From: Microbacterium sp.
GTDB lineage: Bacteria > Actinomycetota > Actinomycetes > Actinomycetales > Microbacteriaceae
Reading direction: 5' to 3'
Length of the DNA stretch: 64,000 nucleotides
NCBI GenBank assembly: GCA_019510305.1
Contig: JAEKKN010000032.1
Location: 1-64,000, forward strand
Shown: piece by piece, positions 20,414 through 27,921 of the stretch
Position numbering within the stretch: position 1 is the first letter of the stretch
How the letters are laid out: every line of letters starts with the position of its first letter
Position numbers and translations under genes: made by a program
The notes under the pieces: generated by a model
Seen by the model: the letters and a program-made list of their open reading frames with translations, nothing else
The model's database searches: none
What the model was told of the DNA's origin: nothing

Positions 20414-21069
20414 CAGCGGCTCCTCTCTCGGGCCGCGACGAGCGCGCCGGCGATGATGAGTCCCTGCCCGATCGTGTACGTGAGCATGACGGCGGGGCTG
20501 CTCCACTCGGGGAGCGCGTCGGGAAGGAAGAGCCGGAAGGCGAGGATCGAGTCGCTCGTCAGGAAGAACGCGCCGCCCACCGCGACGAGCGAGTGGCACC
20601 GAGTCGAGAACGCGGCTGTGCCGGCGAGCACGAGTCCGTAGACCGCCACGGCGACGAGCAGATCGCCTGAGTGCGGGCCGATCACGATGACCATGGCGAT
20701 CCACCAGAGCACGTAGATGAGCGCCCACCAGGGCATCCGGCTCCGGGAGAGGTGACGGGCGAACAGCACGATGTACGCCACATGCGCGATGCCGAAGAAC
20801 CCGAGCATGAGCGGCAGTTCGGGAAGTGAGGGGAAGAACGCGCCGGCACCGTCGCCCAGCCACGAGAACAGCAGCGCAGCCAGCAGCAAGACCGTCACCG
20901 AGCGTGGCTTCAGGCGCCGCGCCGACACGAGGACCGGGATCGCTAGGAGCGGCATCAGGGCGAGCTTCGTCGGCCCGGCCAGCGGGCTGTCAACGGCCAG
21001 CAGGATCACGTGGGCTGCCGAGAGGATGATGTAGGGCGCGAACGCCCACGCCAGTGCACGGGGCGTCAT
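20413..21069 (-). CDS. lysoplasmalogenase (YhhN/TMEM86 family)
   Basis: The 218-residue membrane protein has about eight hydrophobic segments. Conserved family residues appear in SWLGDGAGAFFP and FLTSDSILAF, the Asp-containing motifs of YhhN/TMEM86. Members hydrolyse the vinyl ether bond of lysoplasmalogens, though the bacterial substrate is often uncertain. The ATG overlaps the stop of the upstream gene (21069-21524) by one base, and the stop overlaps the S4 gene start, so the three genes form one unit. Confidence 0.85.
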   Translation of the reverse strand: MTPRALAWAFAPYIILSAAHVILLAVDSPLAGPTKLALMPLLAIPVLVSARRLKPRSVTVLLLAALLFSWLGDGAGAFFPSLPELPLMLGFFGIAHVAYIVLFARHLSRSRMPWWALIYVLWWIAMVIVIGPHSGDLLVAVAVYGLVLAGTAAFSTRCHSLVAVGGAFFLTSDSILAFRLFLPDALPEWSSPAVMLTYTIGQGLIIAGALVAARERSR

Positions 21070-21524
21070 CAGGACTCGACGGTGACGTCGGCGACGCCGT
21101 CGTCGGGTGCGAGATGCACGGCGGGCCAGTAGCCCTCGGGGAAGTGCTCGCCGCAGTCGTCGATCAGGTGCAGGATGATCGTTCCGTCGGCTGCGGCCTC
21201 GATCGTCTCCAAGGCCAGGTCGGATGCTGCCTCGTCGAGTTCATGCGCCTCCGGCTCCCCGGTGCTGAAGCGGGTGACGACGGCATCCGAGGCCACGCGT
21301 CGAAGAACGTCGAGTCGGGAGACGACCTCGCGAAGCCGGGGGAGCAGCGGCGTCACCTCGGCGTGCGTCGTCGCCTCGATCATGAGGTCGACGTCGCCGC
21401 CGTCGGTGACGACCGAGCCGGCGTACCAGTCGTGCGTGAGGATCTCGCCGTCGGTCAGTTCCGTGGTCGCGCGGACGAGGGTGCCGAGGACGTCGTCTTC
21501 GACGATCGGATGCTGGTCGCTCAT
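21069..21524 (-). CDS. hypothetical acidic protein
   Basis: This 151-residue soluble protein begins MSDQHPIVEDDVLGTLVRAT and contains DHW-like tryptophan/tyrosine positions (DWYAGSV) and an acidic C-terminal half (DLALETIEAAADGTIILHLIDD). The general pattern recalls DUF2004/DUF6985-like proteins, but the match is not secure. It has its own -10 hexamer 6 bases upstream and heads the operon with the lysoplasmalogenase and S4 genes. Confidence 0.72.
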   Translation of the reverse strand: MSDQHPIVEDDVLGTLVRATTELTDGEILTHDWYAGSVVTDGGDVDLMIEATTHAEVTPLLPRLREVVSRLDVLRRVASDAVVTRFSTGEPEAHELDEAASDLALETIEAAADGTIILHLIDDCGEHFPEGYWPAVHLAPDDGVADVTVES

Positions 21525-21530
21525 GCCACC

Positions 21531-21536
21531 ACGCTA
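21531..21536 (-). promoter_or_regulatory. -10 hexamer for the operon starting at 21524
   Basis: On the minus strand TAGCGT ends 6 bases before the ATG at 21524, so the transcript is probably leaderless. It abuts the 7-base tandem repeat. Confidence 0.45.
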
Positions 21537-21561
21537 GCGGTCAGCGGTCAGCGGTCAGCGG
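21536..21561. repeat. 7-base tandem repeat AGCGGTC, 3.7 copies
   Basis: Three perfect copies plus AGCGG lie between two minus-strand genes. The last copies contain the TGA stop of the acetyltransferase gene, and the first base overlaps the -10 of the next unit. Confidence 0.8.
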
Positions 21562-22139
21562 GTGAGATCGAGTGCGACGAGCGTCCGCCCGGGCTTCATC
21601 TCGGACTTCTTCTCGAAGCCGGCGGCGAGATACGTGCCCAGGGTGCCGTGGAACAGATCGTTCGTGCGCATCTTCTCACCGCCCGTATCGACCGGATAGC
21701 CCTCGATCAGACGGGCTCCGGAGGACTTCGCGTGCTCGACGGCGGCGCGCAGAAGCGCGAGATTTATGCCCTGTCCGCGGTGTTCACGTCGCACGACGAA
21801 GCAGGTGACCGCCCAGACGCTGTCGTCGTCGAAGGGCTCTTCGGTTGCGGCCGCGATGATGCGCGTGCGCGGTACGCGCGCCTGAGCGGTGCGCGGACCG
21901 ACGCGGATCCAACCGGTTGCCTCGCCGTCGACGTACGCGATGATTCCTGGCGGGGGACCCGCATCGATCTCGGCGTGCAGCATCTCGGTGCGCTGCTCTT
22001 TCGTGGTCTCGTTCCAGTCCTTGTTGCTCAGAACAGGCCAGATGCACTGGCAGCTCGCGCCGTCTCCGCCGCCGGTGAGGGCATGCTGCACATCGTCCCA
22101 TCGAGGCGTCGTCGCCACCTCGGTCGTGATCGTCACCAT
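21555..22139 (-). CDS. GNAT family N-acetyltransferase
   Basis: The 194-residue protein shows the GNAT core: WIRVGP (strand), SVWAVTCFVVRREHRGQGINLALLRAAV with the acetyl-CoA loop RREHRGQG, and a C-terminal YLAAGFEKKSEM. The N-terminal half has CQCIWPVLSNKDWNETTKEQ, typical of a sub-group of actinobacterial GNATs. The start at 22139 is supported by a -10 hexamer 7 bases upstream; a longer frame into the tRNA region is rejected. The substrate is unknown. Confidence 0.85.
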   Translation of the reverse strand: MVTITTEVATTPRWDDVQHALTGGGDGASCQCIWPVLSNKDWNETTKEQRTEMLHAEIDAGPPPGIIAYVDGEATGWIRVGPRTAQARVPRTRIIAAATEEPFDDDSVWAVTCFVVRREHRGQGINLALLRAAVEHAKSSGARLIEGYPVDTGGEKMRTNDLFHGTLGTYLAAGFEKKSEMKPGRTLVALDLTR

Positions 22140-22146
22140 GCACGCG

Positions 22147-22152
22147 ACGCTA
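22147..22152 (-). promoter_or_regulatory. -10 hexamer of the acetyltransferase gene
   Basis: TAGCGT on the minus strand ends 7 bases before the ATG at 22139, matching the leaderless pattern seen elsewhere in the window. Confidence 0.4.
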
Positions 22153-22248
22153 CGCCCGGCATCCGACACACGCAACGCTCTCCGGTTCGCGAAGCGCGTG
22201 AGCATCAGGCTAAGATAGGGGAGTTGCCTGCGCGAGAGCGAAGGGCAA

Positions 22249-22325
<77 letters not shown>

Positions 22326-22329
22326 GAGA

Positions 22330-22363
22330 AAGGCCCGGAAACTCGTGAGAGTCTCCGGGCCTT
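22330..22363 (+). terminator. terminator after tRNA-Pro
   Basis: Ten-base perfect arms AAGGCCCGGA / TCCGGGCCTT with a 14-base loop, 5 bases after the tRNA, followed by a short CTG rather than a long T-run. Confidence 0.7.
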
Positions 22364-22484
22364 CTGCATGTCCGGGAAGCGCCGACCACCTCCAAAACTC
22401 CTCCGAAGGCTTGCAGCCATATTCGGTTCGCCGACCTGGGCGTCATCCCTACTGGGGCACCTGTGACCGCCGTCAAGGTGCTCG

Positions 22485-22490
22485 TAGGCT
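22485..22490 (+). promoter_or_regulatory. -10 hexamer of the 22497 gene
   Basis: TAGGCT ends 6 bases before the ATG at 22497; the intervening GGGAGC could also act as a ribosome site. Confidence 0.4.
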
Positions 22491-22496
22491 GGGAGC

Positions 22497-23075
22497 ATGC
22501 CTGCGTTCTTGTATCCCGCGTTGCCGGATCGCGAGGATGGGGCGCGGTTGGGTGGTGCTCCGCCATCGGTGATCGAGACGCATCCGCTTCTGGAGACGCA
22601 TCGGTATCTGCTGACTCTTGCCGCGGGCTGCGCGTCGTGGACGGGCAGCCGTGAGGTGTCGGTGGTGTTGCGTGCCGGGTTCGGCATCGAAGATGAGGAT
22701 GTCGTCTATCCGGACATGGCGATGCGGGCGATCGTCCACGACCCCTCACCGCGCGGCGGGCGAGACGACCTGGGGTGGCCGGGACTGCGTGCGACAGCAC
22801 TCATCCAACGACCGGACGCCGCGTCCACGCCGGCTCTGGTGCGGATCGATGACCAACCCGTCTTGATTCAGGGGGAGCTTTCGTTCGCTGATGCAGTGCA
22901 CGCCGATGGGCATCGATTCCTCTTTCAGATCGACGAGGAGGGGTGGCCCGTGGAGGGCGAGCTCGAGGACGTCATCGCGGAGTATCTGTGGGGCTACGGC
23001 TCGGTGTACTTCTACGGCACACCGGGCGTGGATGGGACCGTGCGCGACGTCGTCGCAGGCTTCCTCGACTTCTAG
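22497..23075 (+). CDS. hypothetical protein, weakly DUF1963/YwqG-like
   Basis: The 192-residue soluble acidic protein is the first gene after tRNA-Pro. The block HRFLFQIDEEGWP followed by YLWGYGSVYFYG resembles the strand pattern of DUF1963 (YwqG) proteins, which often occur among immunity-type genes. That similarity is weak and unverified. No signal peptide or membrane segment is seen. It stands alone, with a possible leaderless start. Confidence 0.65.
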   Translation: MPAFLYPALPDREDGARLGGAPPSVIETHPLLETHRYLLTLAAGCASWTGSREVSVVLRAGFGIEDEDVVYPDMAMRAIVHDPSPRGGRDDLGWPGLRATALIQRPDAASTPALVRIDDQPVLIQGELSFADAVHADGHRFLFQIDEEGWPVEGELEDVIAEYLWGYGSVYFYGTPGVDGTVRDVVAGFLDF

Positions 23076-23125
23076 CCGAACGCGACAGCTGAGTTTGCCG
23101 CCCGCAGCCCTCGAAGTGCGATCGA

Positions 23126-23131
23126 TAAACT
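23126..23131 (+). promoter_or_regulatory. -10 hexamer of the 23138 gene
   Basis: TAAACT ends 6 bases before the GTG at 23138. It supports that start, which has no ribosome site. Confidence 0.45.
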
Positions 23132-23137
23132 GCCCCG

Positions 23138-23581
23138 GTGGGTACCGTCGAGTATCGCGATGCGTTGAGAGCCGTGCTCGACCCGATGTCGCAGTCCACG
23201 ACGGTCCGGCTCTCCGCGCTCCATCGCGCAGCGACTGTCGGTGCGGATGGGATGCTCATCGAGGTGTTCGTCGATCAGGACGCCGAGGGCCCGTTCGGCG
23301 TGTGGGCGCGTTTCGAGGGTGCCGACTCACTCAGCCTCGATCGGCAACTCGGCGATGAACGGGAGCTGTTCAGCGTGATCTGGGGCGAGAAAGGCTGGGA
23401 GCCCCCGGTTCCGGCACGACCTGCCGCCTGGTCTCGAGAACAACTCGAAGACGCCGTCGTCGACGTCGTGGCCGAACGGATCGACCCGCTCATCCCGAGG
23501 GGAACGCCTGACCTGCGGTGGGAGGTCGTGACGCCGGACGGCGCCACAGACCCGATCCGGGTAGGGCTTAACGATGACTGA
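23138..23581 (+). CDS. hypothetical protein, possible immunity-type
   Basis: The 147-residue acidic soluble protein begins VGTVEYRDALRAVLDPMSQ. Its centre reads EVFVDQDAEGPFGVWARFEG and its C-terminus DLRWEVVTPDG. I recognise it as the kind of small protein often annotated only as a domain of unknown function; no assignment is made. It overlaps the next gene by 8 bases (ATGACTGA), so the two are co-translated. Confidence 0.7.
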   Translation: MGTVEYRDALRAVLDPMSQSTTVRLSALHRAATVGADGMLIEVFVDQDAEGPFGVWARFEGADSLSLDRQLGDERELFSVIWGEKGWEPPVPARPAAWSREQLEDAVVDVVAERIDPLIPRGTPDLRWEVVTPDGATDPIRVGLNDD

Positions 23582-24074
23582 TCCCTCCGGAACCGAAAGC
23601 CAGCCAGAATCGGTCAACACGGGACGCGACAGCGTGCCGAACGGGCGGCTCACGTTCCGCACGGTGTGGGGTGGTCCATCGCCACAGGCGGGCTTCATCG
23701 AGGAGCTTGCGCGGATAAAGCAGCACCTGCGCAATGTGGAATTCTCGTATCATCTCGACTTCTTCCTCACAGTCGGTGGCGAGATCACGCCGGTGCCCAG
23801 CCCGTCCGGGTTGCGGACACCGCGGGTGTTTCTGTCGCGACGAACAGCCACGGGAGAGATCCGGATCAGCAACGACGATGTCAGCACGGCCTCTGCGCCG
23901 ATCGCCTTCCTGCGGCAGACGATCCACAAGGCAGTCGCCGATCTCATGAGTCGCATCGCTGCTCGAGACTCTGCCTTCGACGCGGACGCGGAGCGAGGGA
24001 AGATCGCGTTCCTCATCGATGAAGAGGCCACCCCCGATGTAGATGCTGTTCCTGATGCGAGGAACTCGGACTAG
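23574..24074 (+). CDS. hypothetical protein
   Basis: The 166-residue protein begins MTDPSGTESQPESVNTG, a disordered acidic start, then a mixed alpha/beta part (FRTVWGGPSPQAGFIEELAR; LDFFLTVGGEITPV) and an acidic tail. It has no signal or membrane segment and no recognised domain. It is coupled to the preceding gene by an 8-base overlap and its TAG stop overlaps the stop of the convergent SUKH-like gene within CTAG. Confidence 0.68.
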   Translation: MTDPSGTESQPESVNTGRDSVPNGRLTFRTVWGGPSPQAGFIEELARIKQHLRNVEFSYHLDFFLTVGGEITPVPSPSGLRTPRVFLSRRTATGEIRISNDDVSTASAPIAFLRQTIHKAVADLMSRIAARDSAFDADAERGKIAFLIDEEATPDVDAVPDARNSD

Positions 24075-24604
24075 TGGCCTGTCCCCGTGTCGGGGATGCC
24101 GGTGGCATCGAATAACAGTCTCTCGACGACGCGGTTCCGTGCTGTCGGCCGCGCGATGATGTGCCTCAGCAGATCCTCGAACTGTGAGAACACGACATCC
24201 GCCTCTTCGAACTCCGGCTCCGCTCCGTGGACGATTGCTCCATCGTCGCGCACCGCGAGGTACTCGTATCCGCTGCGAACGGAGAGCAGGATCGGTAAGT
24301 GGCGCTTCCAGAAACGGGAGATCGCGGCTGCCTCATCATCCGTCGTCGCAGCTTCCATGCTCTGCTGTTCCCACTCGTTCCATGCGAACGCACCCTCGTC
24401 GCCGGTCGAGTAGTCGTGGCGGGATAAGAACCACACCGTCTCATCTGAGTTCGACAGGAGCGCGAACGAGGACACCCAGCGGATCACCGTTTCGGGTGCA
24501 GTGTGCAGCGCGGAAGGAACGCCCTCTTCCGCGGGCGTGGGAGGCTCGCACGTCCATCCGGCTTCCTGCAAGGATTCGGCGGCACGCTGGAAGAGTCCCG
24601 TCAT
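24071..24604 (-). CDS. SUKH/SMI1-KNR4-like protein
   Basis: The 177-residue protein has the features of SUKH immunity-type proteins: WFLSRHDYSTGDEGAFAWNEWEQ, then FWKRHLPILLSVRSGYEYLAVR followed by an acidic loop (GAEPEFEEADVVFSQFEDLL). The block with LPILLSV-GYEYLAV and a later aromatic F..L is diagnostic in character. SUKH proteins commonly neutralise polymorphic nuclease toxins. ATG 24604 is the first good start, 37 bases after the LRR gene stop, so the pair is probably an operon. Confidence 0.68.
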   Translation of the reverse strand: MTGLFQRAAESLQEAGWTCEPPTPAEEGVPSALHTAPETVIRWVSSFALLSNSDETVWFLSRHDYSTGDEGAFAWNEWEQQSMEAATTDDEAAAISRFWKRHLPILLSVRSGYEYLAVRDDGAIVHGAEPEFEEADVVFSQFEDLLRHIIARPTARNRVVERLLFDATGIPDTGTGH

Positions 24605-24641
24605 CTTGTCAACATCACCGAGCAGCCTCTCAGGCAGGCCA

Positions 24642-25490
24642 TCACGTCGTCGCGCCTGTGTTGACCCATTCCAGTGTCGACATCTTCGCCTCGATCGTCT
24701 CGAGTCCGATCTTCCCGCATCCGACCAGGGTGAGCCTGCGCAGTCGCGGGAGGTCGTTGACGGCGGCGATGCCGATGATCTTCTTGCAGTACTGGATGTT
24801 GAGGACCTCGAGTTGCTGGAGAGCAGCCAGCTCCGAGATGTCACCCAGCGCGGTGAGGTTCTTCAGCCGCAACGACTCCAACTGCGGGAGCGCGCTGATC
24901 CCGGTGATGCTCGTCAGCGTGCGTCCACCGATCAATCCGAGACGGCGAAGCCCGACCGGCTCGACGAGGCGGAATATCTGCTCGTCCGTAGGCACGTTCA
25001 ACAGGTTCAGTTCTTCCAGCGGCAGTTCGAGCGCCTGCCGCACATTGTTCAGAGATCTCTGCGGGTAGAGGGAGAGCGCGCGGAGCCGGGGAAAGTGCTC
25101 GTTCTTGAATCGGAACGGTTCGCCGACGTAGAGGCTCTTCAGGTTCGGCACCACCACGTCCGGCCACACCAGGGTCCGATCGCCGATGTGCACCGAGAGA
25201 TCTTCCAGACTCTCCGGAAGATCGCCCTGCCGCAGTTCGGTGACGACGGTGGGGAGGACCCGCCCCGGCCCGATGCTGAGGGCTTTCAACCTCGTCATCG
25301 CAGTGATGATCTCCGGGAGACGGTCGACGGGACCCTCGAGAGGAGACCACAGGTGCACATCTGTGATGCGTGACAGCTGCTCGGCGTCATAGGGCTGGTC
25401 GTAGAAGACGAGGTCTCTGTCCGGTACGTCGAACTGCTCCCGGTGCGCACTGTGCAACACCATGGTCCGCTTGCCCGTTGACGCCCTCAT
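24642..25490 (-). CDS. leucine-rich-repeat protein
   Basis: The 282-residue protein consists largely of leucine-rich repeats: LKALSIG, LEDLSVH, LKSLYVG, LRALSLY, LEELNLL, LRRLGLI, LESLRLK, LEVLNIQ, LRRLTLV and a final LEWVN, spaced about 22-26 residues apart from residue 70 to the end. There is no signal peptide, so it is probably cytoplasmic. The ATG at 25490 follows a GGGGAGAG ribosome site. LRR proteins of this size in bacterial islands often bind protein partners. It precedes the SUKH-like gene in the same operon. Confidence 0.75.
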   Translation of the reverse strand: MRASTGKRTMVLHSAHREQFDVPDRDLVFYDQPYDAEQLSRITDVHLWSPLEGPVDRLPEIITAMTRLKALSIGPGRVLPTVVTELRQGDLPESLEDLSVHIGDRTLVWPDVVVPNLKSLYVGEPFRFKNEHFPRLRALSLYPQRSLNNVRQALELPLEELNLLNVPTDEQIFRLVEPVGLRRLGLIGGRTLTSITGISALPQLESLRLKNLTALGDISELAALQQLEVLNIQYCKKIIGIAAVNDLPRLRRLTLVGCGKIGLETIEAKMSTLEWVNTGATT

Positions 25491-25630
25491 CCGCTCTCCC
25501 CTGAATCCGCCGGCTGTCGTCCACGCCAGGACCCAGATTACCGGCGCGTGCCGTCGTCGTTCCCGCCGAGCCGCGCCCGCAGCGCTTGCGCATGCTTCGC
25601 GCGCATCCTCGTCGTCGGGATAATGGAGGG

Positions 25631-26317
25631 GTGACATCGAATCGGGAGGTCGTGACCTACGACGGGTTGCCGAGCTCGGCGGGTGGTGCGCACTCGCTTC
25701 GCACCAAGGACCCCCGCGCGGCCTACGAGAGTGTGCAGGATTTCCTCGACGCCGCCGTGCTGACCGTCGGTGTACCGGAGATGTCCTTCCAGCTCTGGGC
25801 CGGAGGCCCGCCCGACGTCGGAGACCGCTTCGAATCGTTCGCGGCAGCGCACCTCGGTGGACCGCAGAGCCGGCAGCGTACACACACCCAGTGGCGGGTT
25901 CGCTCAGATGACGTCGATGCCACGCTCGACGCCCTGAGCAGTGCTGACTCTGGAGCGGTGACTACCCACGGGCATCCGCTGGCCTCCCTGGTCTGGACTG
26001 CTCGGGTGGCTCTGGTCGACCCTGCGACGGGAACGCCCTACGAGGGGATCGATGCCGAGGCGTTCGGTCGGTTCGCGGTGGATGGGTACGGACGCCTTCT
26101 CGGCGCGTCCGGGGTGCGTGCCATGTTCGGCACGACAGCCTCCTCTCTGTCGCTCTGGCTCGGATTCCCCGCCGACGACCGGTTACACGATGCTGCCGCT
26201 CATGTCCAGAAGCACCTGCCCGTCCGGCTGTCGGCGAAGCACTGGCGTCGGTGGCGTGCCACGAAGGATGGGCAGTCCTACCGGGCGACCAAGATCACGT
26301 CGCCACTGGCGTCATGA
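25631..26317 (+). CDS. hypothetical protein
   Basis: The 228-residue protein begins VTSNREVVTYDGLPSSAGGA. The GTG at 25631 directly follows GGAGG, better than the upstream in-frame ATG at 25586. The sequence is mixed alpha/beta with FQLWAGGPPDVGDRFESFAAAHLGG and a repeated LWLGFPADDRLHDAAAHVQKHLP that looks like a second copy of a similar unit, suggesting two ferredoxin-like halves. No function is recognised. It overlaps the next gene by 4 bases. Confidence 0.7.
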   Translation: MTSNREVVTYDGLPSSAGGAHSLRTKDPRAAYESVQDFLDAAVLTVGVPEMSFQLWAGGPPDVGDRFESFAAAHLGGPQSRQRTHTQWRVRSDDVDATLDALSSADSGAVTTHGHPLASLVWTARVALVDPATGTPYEGIDAEAFGRFAVDGYGRLLGASGVRAMFGTTASSLSLWLGFPADDRLHDAAAHVQKHLPVRLSAKHWRRWRATKDGQSYRATKITSPLAS

Positions 26318-26892
26318 GCACACCGTCGAAGCTCCATCGGCTCTGCGTCTTCATGACGCCCGCGGATGAAGAACAGTTCAGCGACGCGCTGCGGACCAGT
26401 CTTCCCGCGGTGAGGTTCGTCGACGCATCTCAACAACCTGAGACACTCACTCCGACGTTTCGCTCGTCACTGAGCGAATGCACAGGCCCTCACGTGACCC
26501 TCGTGGACACGAGCATCGTCTCCGAGAGCATGTTTCATCGTGACTATGTGGTGCGTCACCCGTCCGGTCGGGGGTGGGTGTACGCGATCGTCGGCGCCGG
26601 CCTCGCGAGCCTCGTGCGGTCGCGTTCCGAGGAGGACGTCTTGTGGAACGGCGAGTTGCGGGCATCCGTGCCGGCAGGTGACAGCCGCACCGCCGAGTAC
26701 GTTCGCGAACTGATGCGTGTGGTGCGCACCGGGGGGATGAGTGTGTTCGCGGTCGACCCGATGACGAAGAACATTGGGCGTCGCGCGGAGAAGAACTTCG
26801 TCGCGTGGCCGGCTGCCGCATCCCGTTTCGGGGCAAAGGAGGCCCCGCTGCTCACGAACGGCCCGACGGCGTGGTTTTCCGTGGAACGCTGA
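26314..26892 (+). CDS. hypothetical protein
   Basis: The 192-residue protein begins MSTPSKLHRLCVFMTPADEE and contains GRGWVYAIVGAGLASLVRSR and SRTAEYVRELMRVVRTGGMS. No signal peptide is evident, although one hydrophobic stretch lies mid-sequence. The ATG overlaps the stop of the previous gene by 4 bases. It closes the cluster of small unknown genes after tRNA-Pro; function is not known. Confidence 0.68.
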   Translation: MSTPSKLHRLCVFMTPADEEQFSDALRTSLPAVRFVDASQQPETLTPTFRSSLSECTGPHVTLVDTSIVSESMFHRDYVVRHPSGRGWVYAIVGAGLASLVRSRSEEDVLWNGELRASVPAGDSRTAEYVRELMRVVRTGGMSVFAVDPMTKNIGRRAEKNFVAWPAAASRFGAKEAPLLTNGPTAWFSVER

Positions 26893-27182
26893 CGGTTCGC
26901 GATTCCCGAATGGTTCCGGCTACCTTTTCGGCTGCGAACTCCGCCGCATCACTCTGCGGGGGCGCTTGCGCGGGCTGATCCTCAACGCAGAGGCTCATCA
27001 GCGATCGCTCTCCAACTGCTCGCGCATACCTAAGGCGGACGGATCGCGGCACCAGCGGACCGCCCGACCGCCCGGTGTCCGGTTGGTATGGTGTGATGGC
27101 GCCGAGTCCGGGGGAGTGGATGAGGGCTGCCGGCATGCGGTCCAGGGGTGGCTGGAGACGGCAAGAGGCAGGGGGACGACGC
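26893..27182. other. 290-base non-coding gap
   Basis: No convincing gene or repeat. A TGG-TATGGT extended -10-like sequence at 27084-27092 may be the promoter of the gene at 27183. Confidence 0.4.
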
Positions 27183-27701
27183 ATGATCATTCGATTCGGA
27201 CGCCCGACGCCATGGCGCAGCATCATCGTCGGACTGATCTTCGGCGTCGGGAGCACCCTCGTGGGCAGCGCGTTCTCACTCGTGGGCTCGCATCCCGAGA
27301 ACACGCCGCTCATGCTGATCTTCCTGGCTATCCCGGCCATCGCCACCCCGCTCCTCATCGGATTCAATCAGTACGCGGAGTTCGACCAGCGGACCGGTCT
27401 CATCAGCATCAATGGCGCGACTCCCGTGCCGCTCACGCACATCACCTGGACGCGCACGATGACGAATCAGTGGAGCTTCAGCAGCCTCGAACTCGGGACA
27501 GGCCGGCAGCGAACTGAGCGATTCATGGTTGCCAACGGCCCCTTCGGGAACCCTCGCGTCGAGCGGGACGGGGTGCGCCATCTGCTCCCGTACACGGGCT
27601 TGCCGCGCCGAGGTGTTCCCCACCATGACTCGCCCGCTTCGCCGCATGACGGGCCGACGCTGGACGAGGTGATGGCCTTCGCCCACGAACGGCTTCGCTG
27701 A
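27183..27701 (+). CDS. two-helix membrane protein of unknown function
   Basis: The 172-residue protein has two hydrophobic segments, SIIVGLIFGVGSTLVGSAFS (about 13-35) and LMLIFLAIPAIATPLLIG (about 45-62), followed by a soluble C-terminal domain that begins QYAEFDQRTGLISINGATPVP, a PH-like beta pattern. The start at 27183 follows GCAGGGGG; a longer frame from 27096 exists but looks poor. No family is assigned. Confidence 0.7.
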   Translation: MIIRFGRPTPWRSIIVGLIFGVGSTLVGSAFSLVGSHPENTPLMLIFLAIPAIATPLLIGFNQYAEFDQRTGLISINGATPVPLTHITWTRTMTNQWSFSSLELGTGRQRTERFMVANGPFGNPRVERDGVRHLLPYTGLPRRGVPHHDSPASPHDGPTLDEVMAFAHERLR

Positions 27702-27921
27702 TCGGTCGCCTTCCGGCCGGCGACGACGTGTACGCCCCATCCGAGGGGCATCCGATCGCCAACCTCTGCTCGCGAACGAGGCTGCCGCTTCCCGATGGCA
27801 CACCGCAAGCGCACCCTGCGGGTGGGTTTCCCCCTGGAGTCAGGAGATCCTCGGCAGAAGGCACGGCTGTCGTTCGGCTTGCCGTGTCCCGATCGGCGGG
27901 CCGGCGCACCGCGCCCTTCCC

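Noticed and set aside
27702..27921. Short plus-strand frame from 27795 (MAHRKRTLRVGFPLE)
   Set aside because: No ribosome site, -10 hexamer or domain, and it runs into the end of the siderophore-interacting gene on the other strand.
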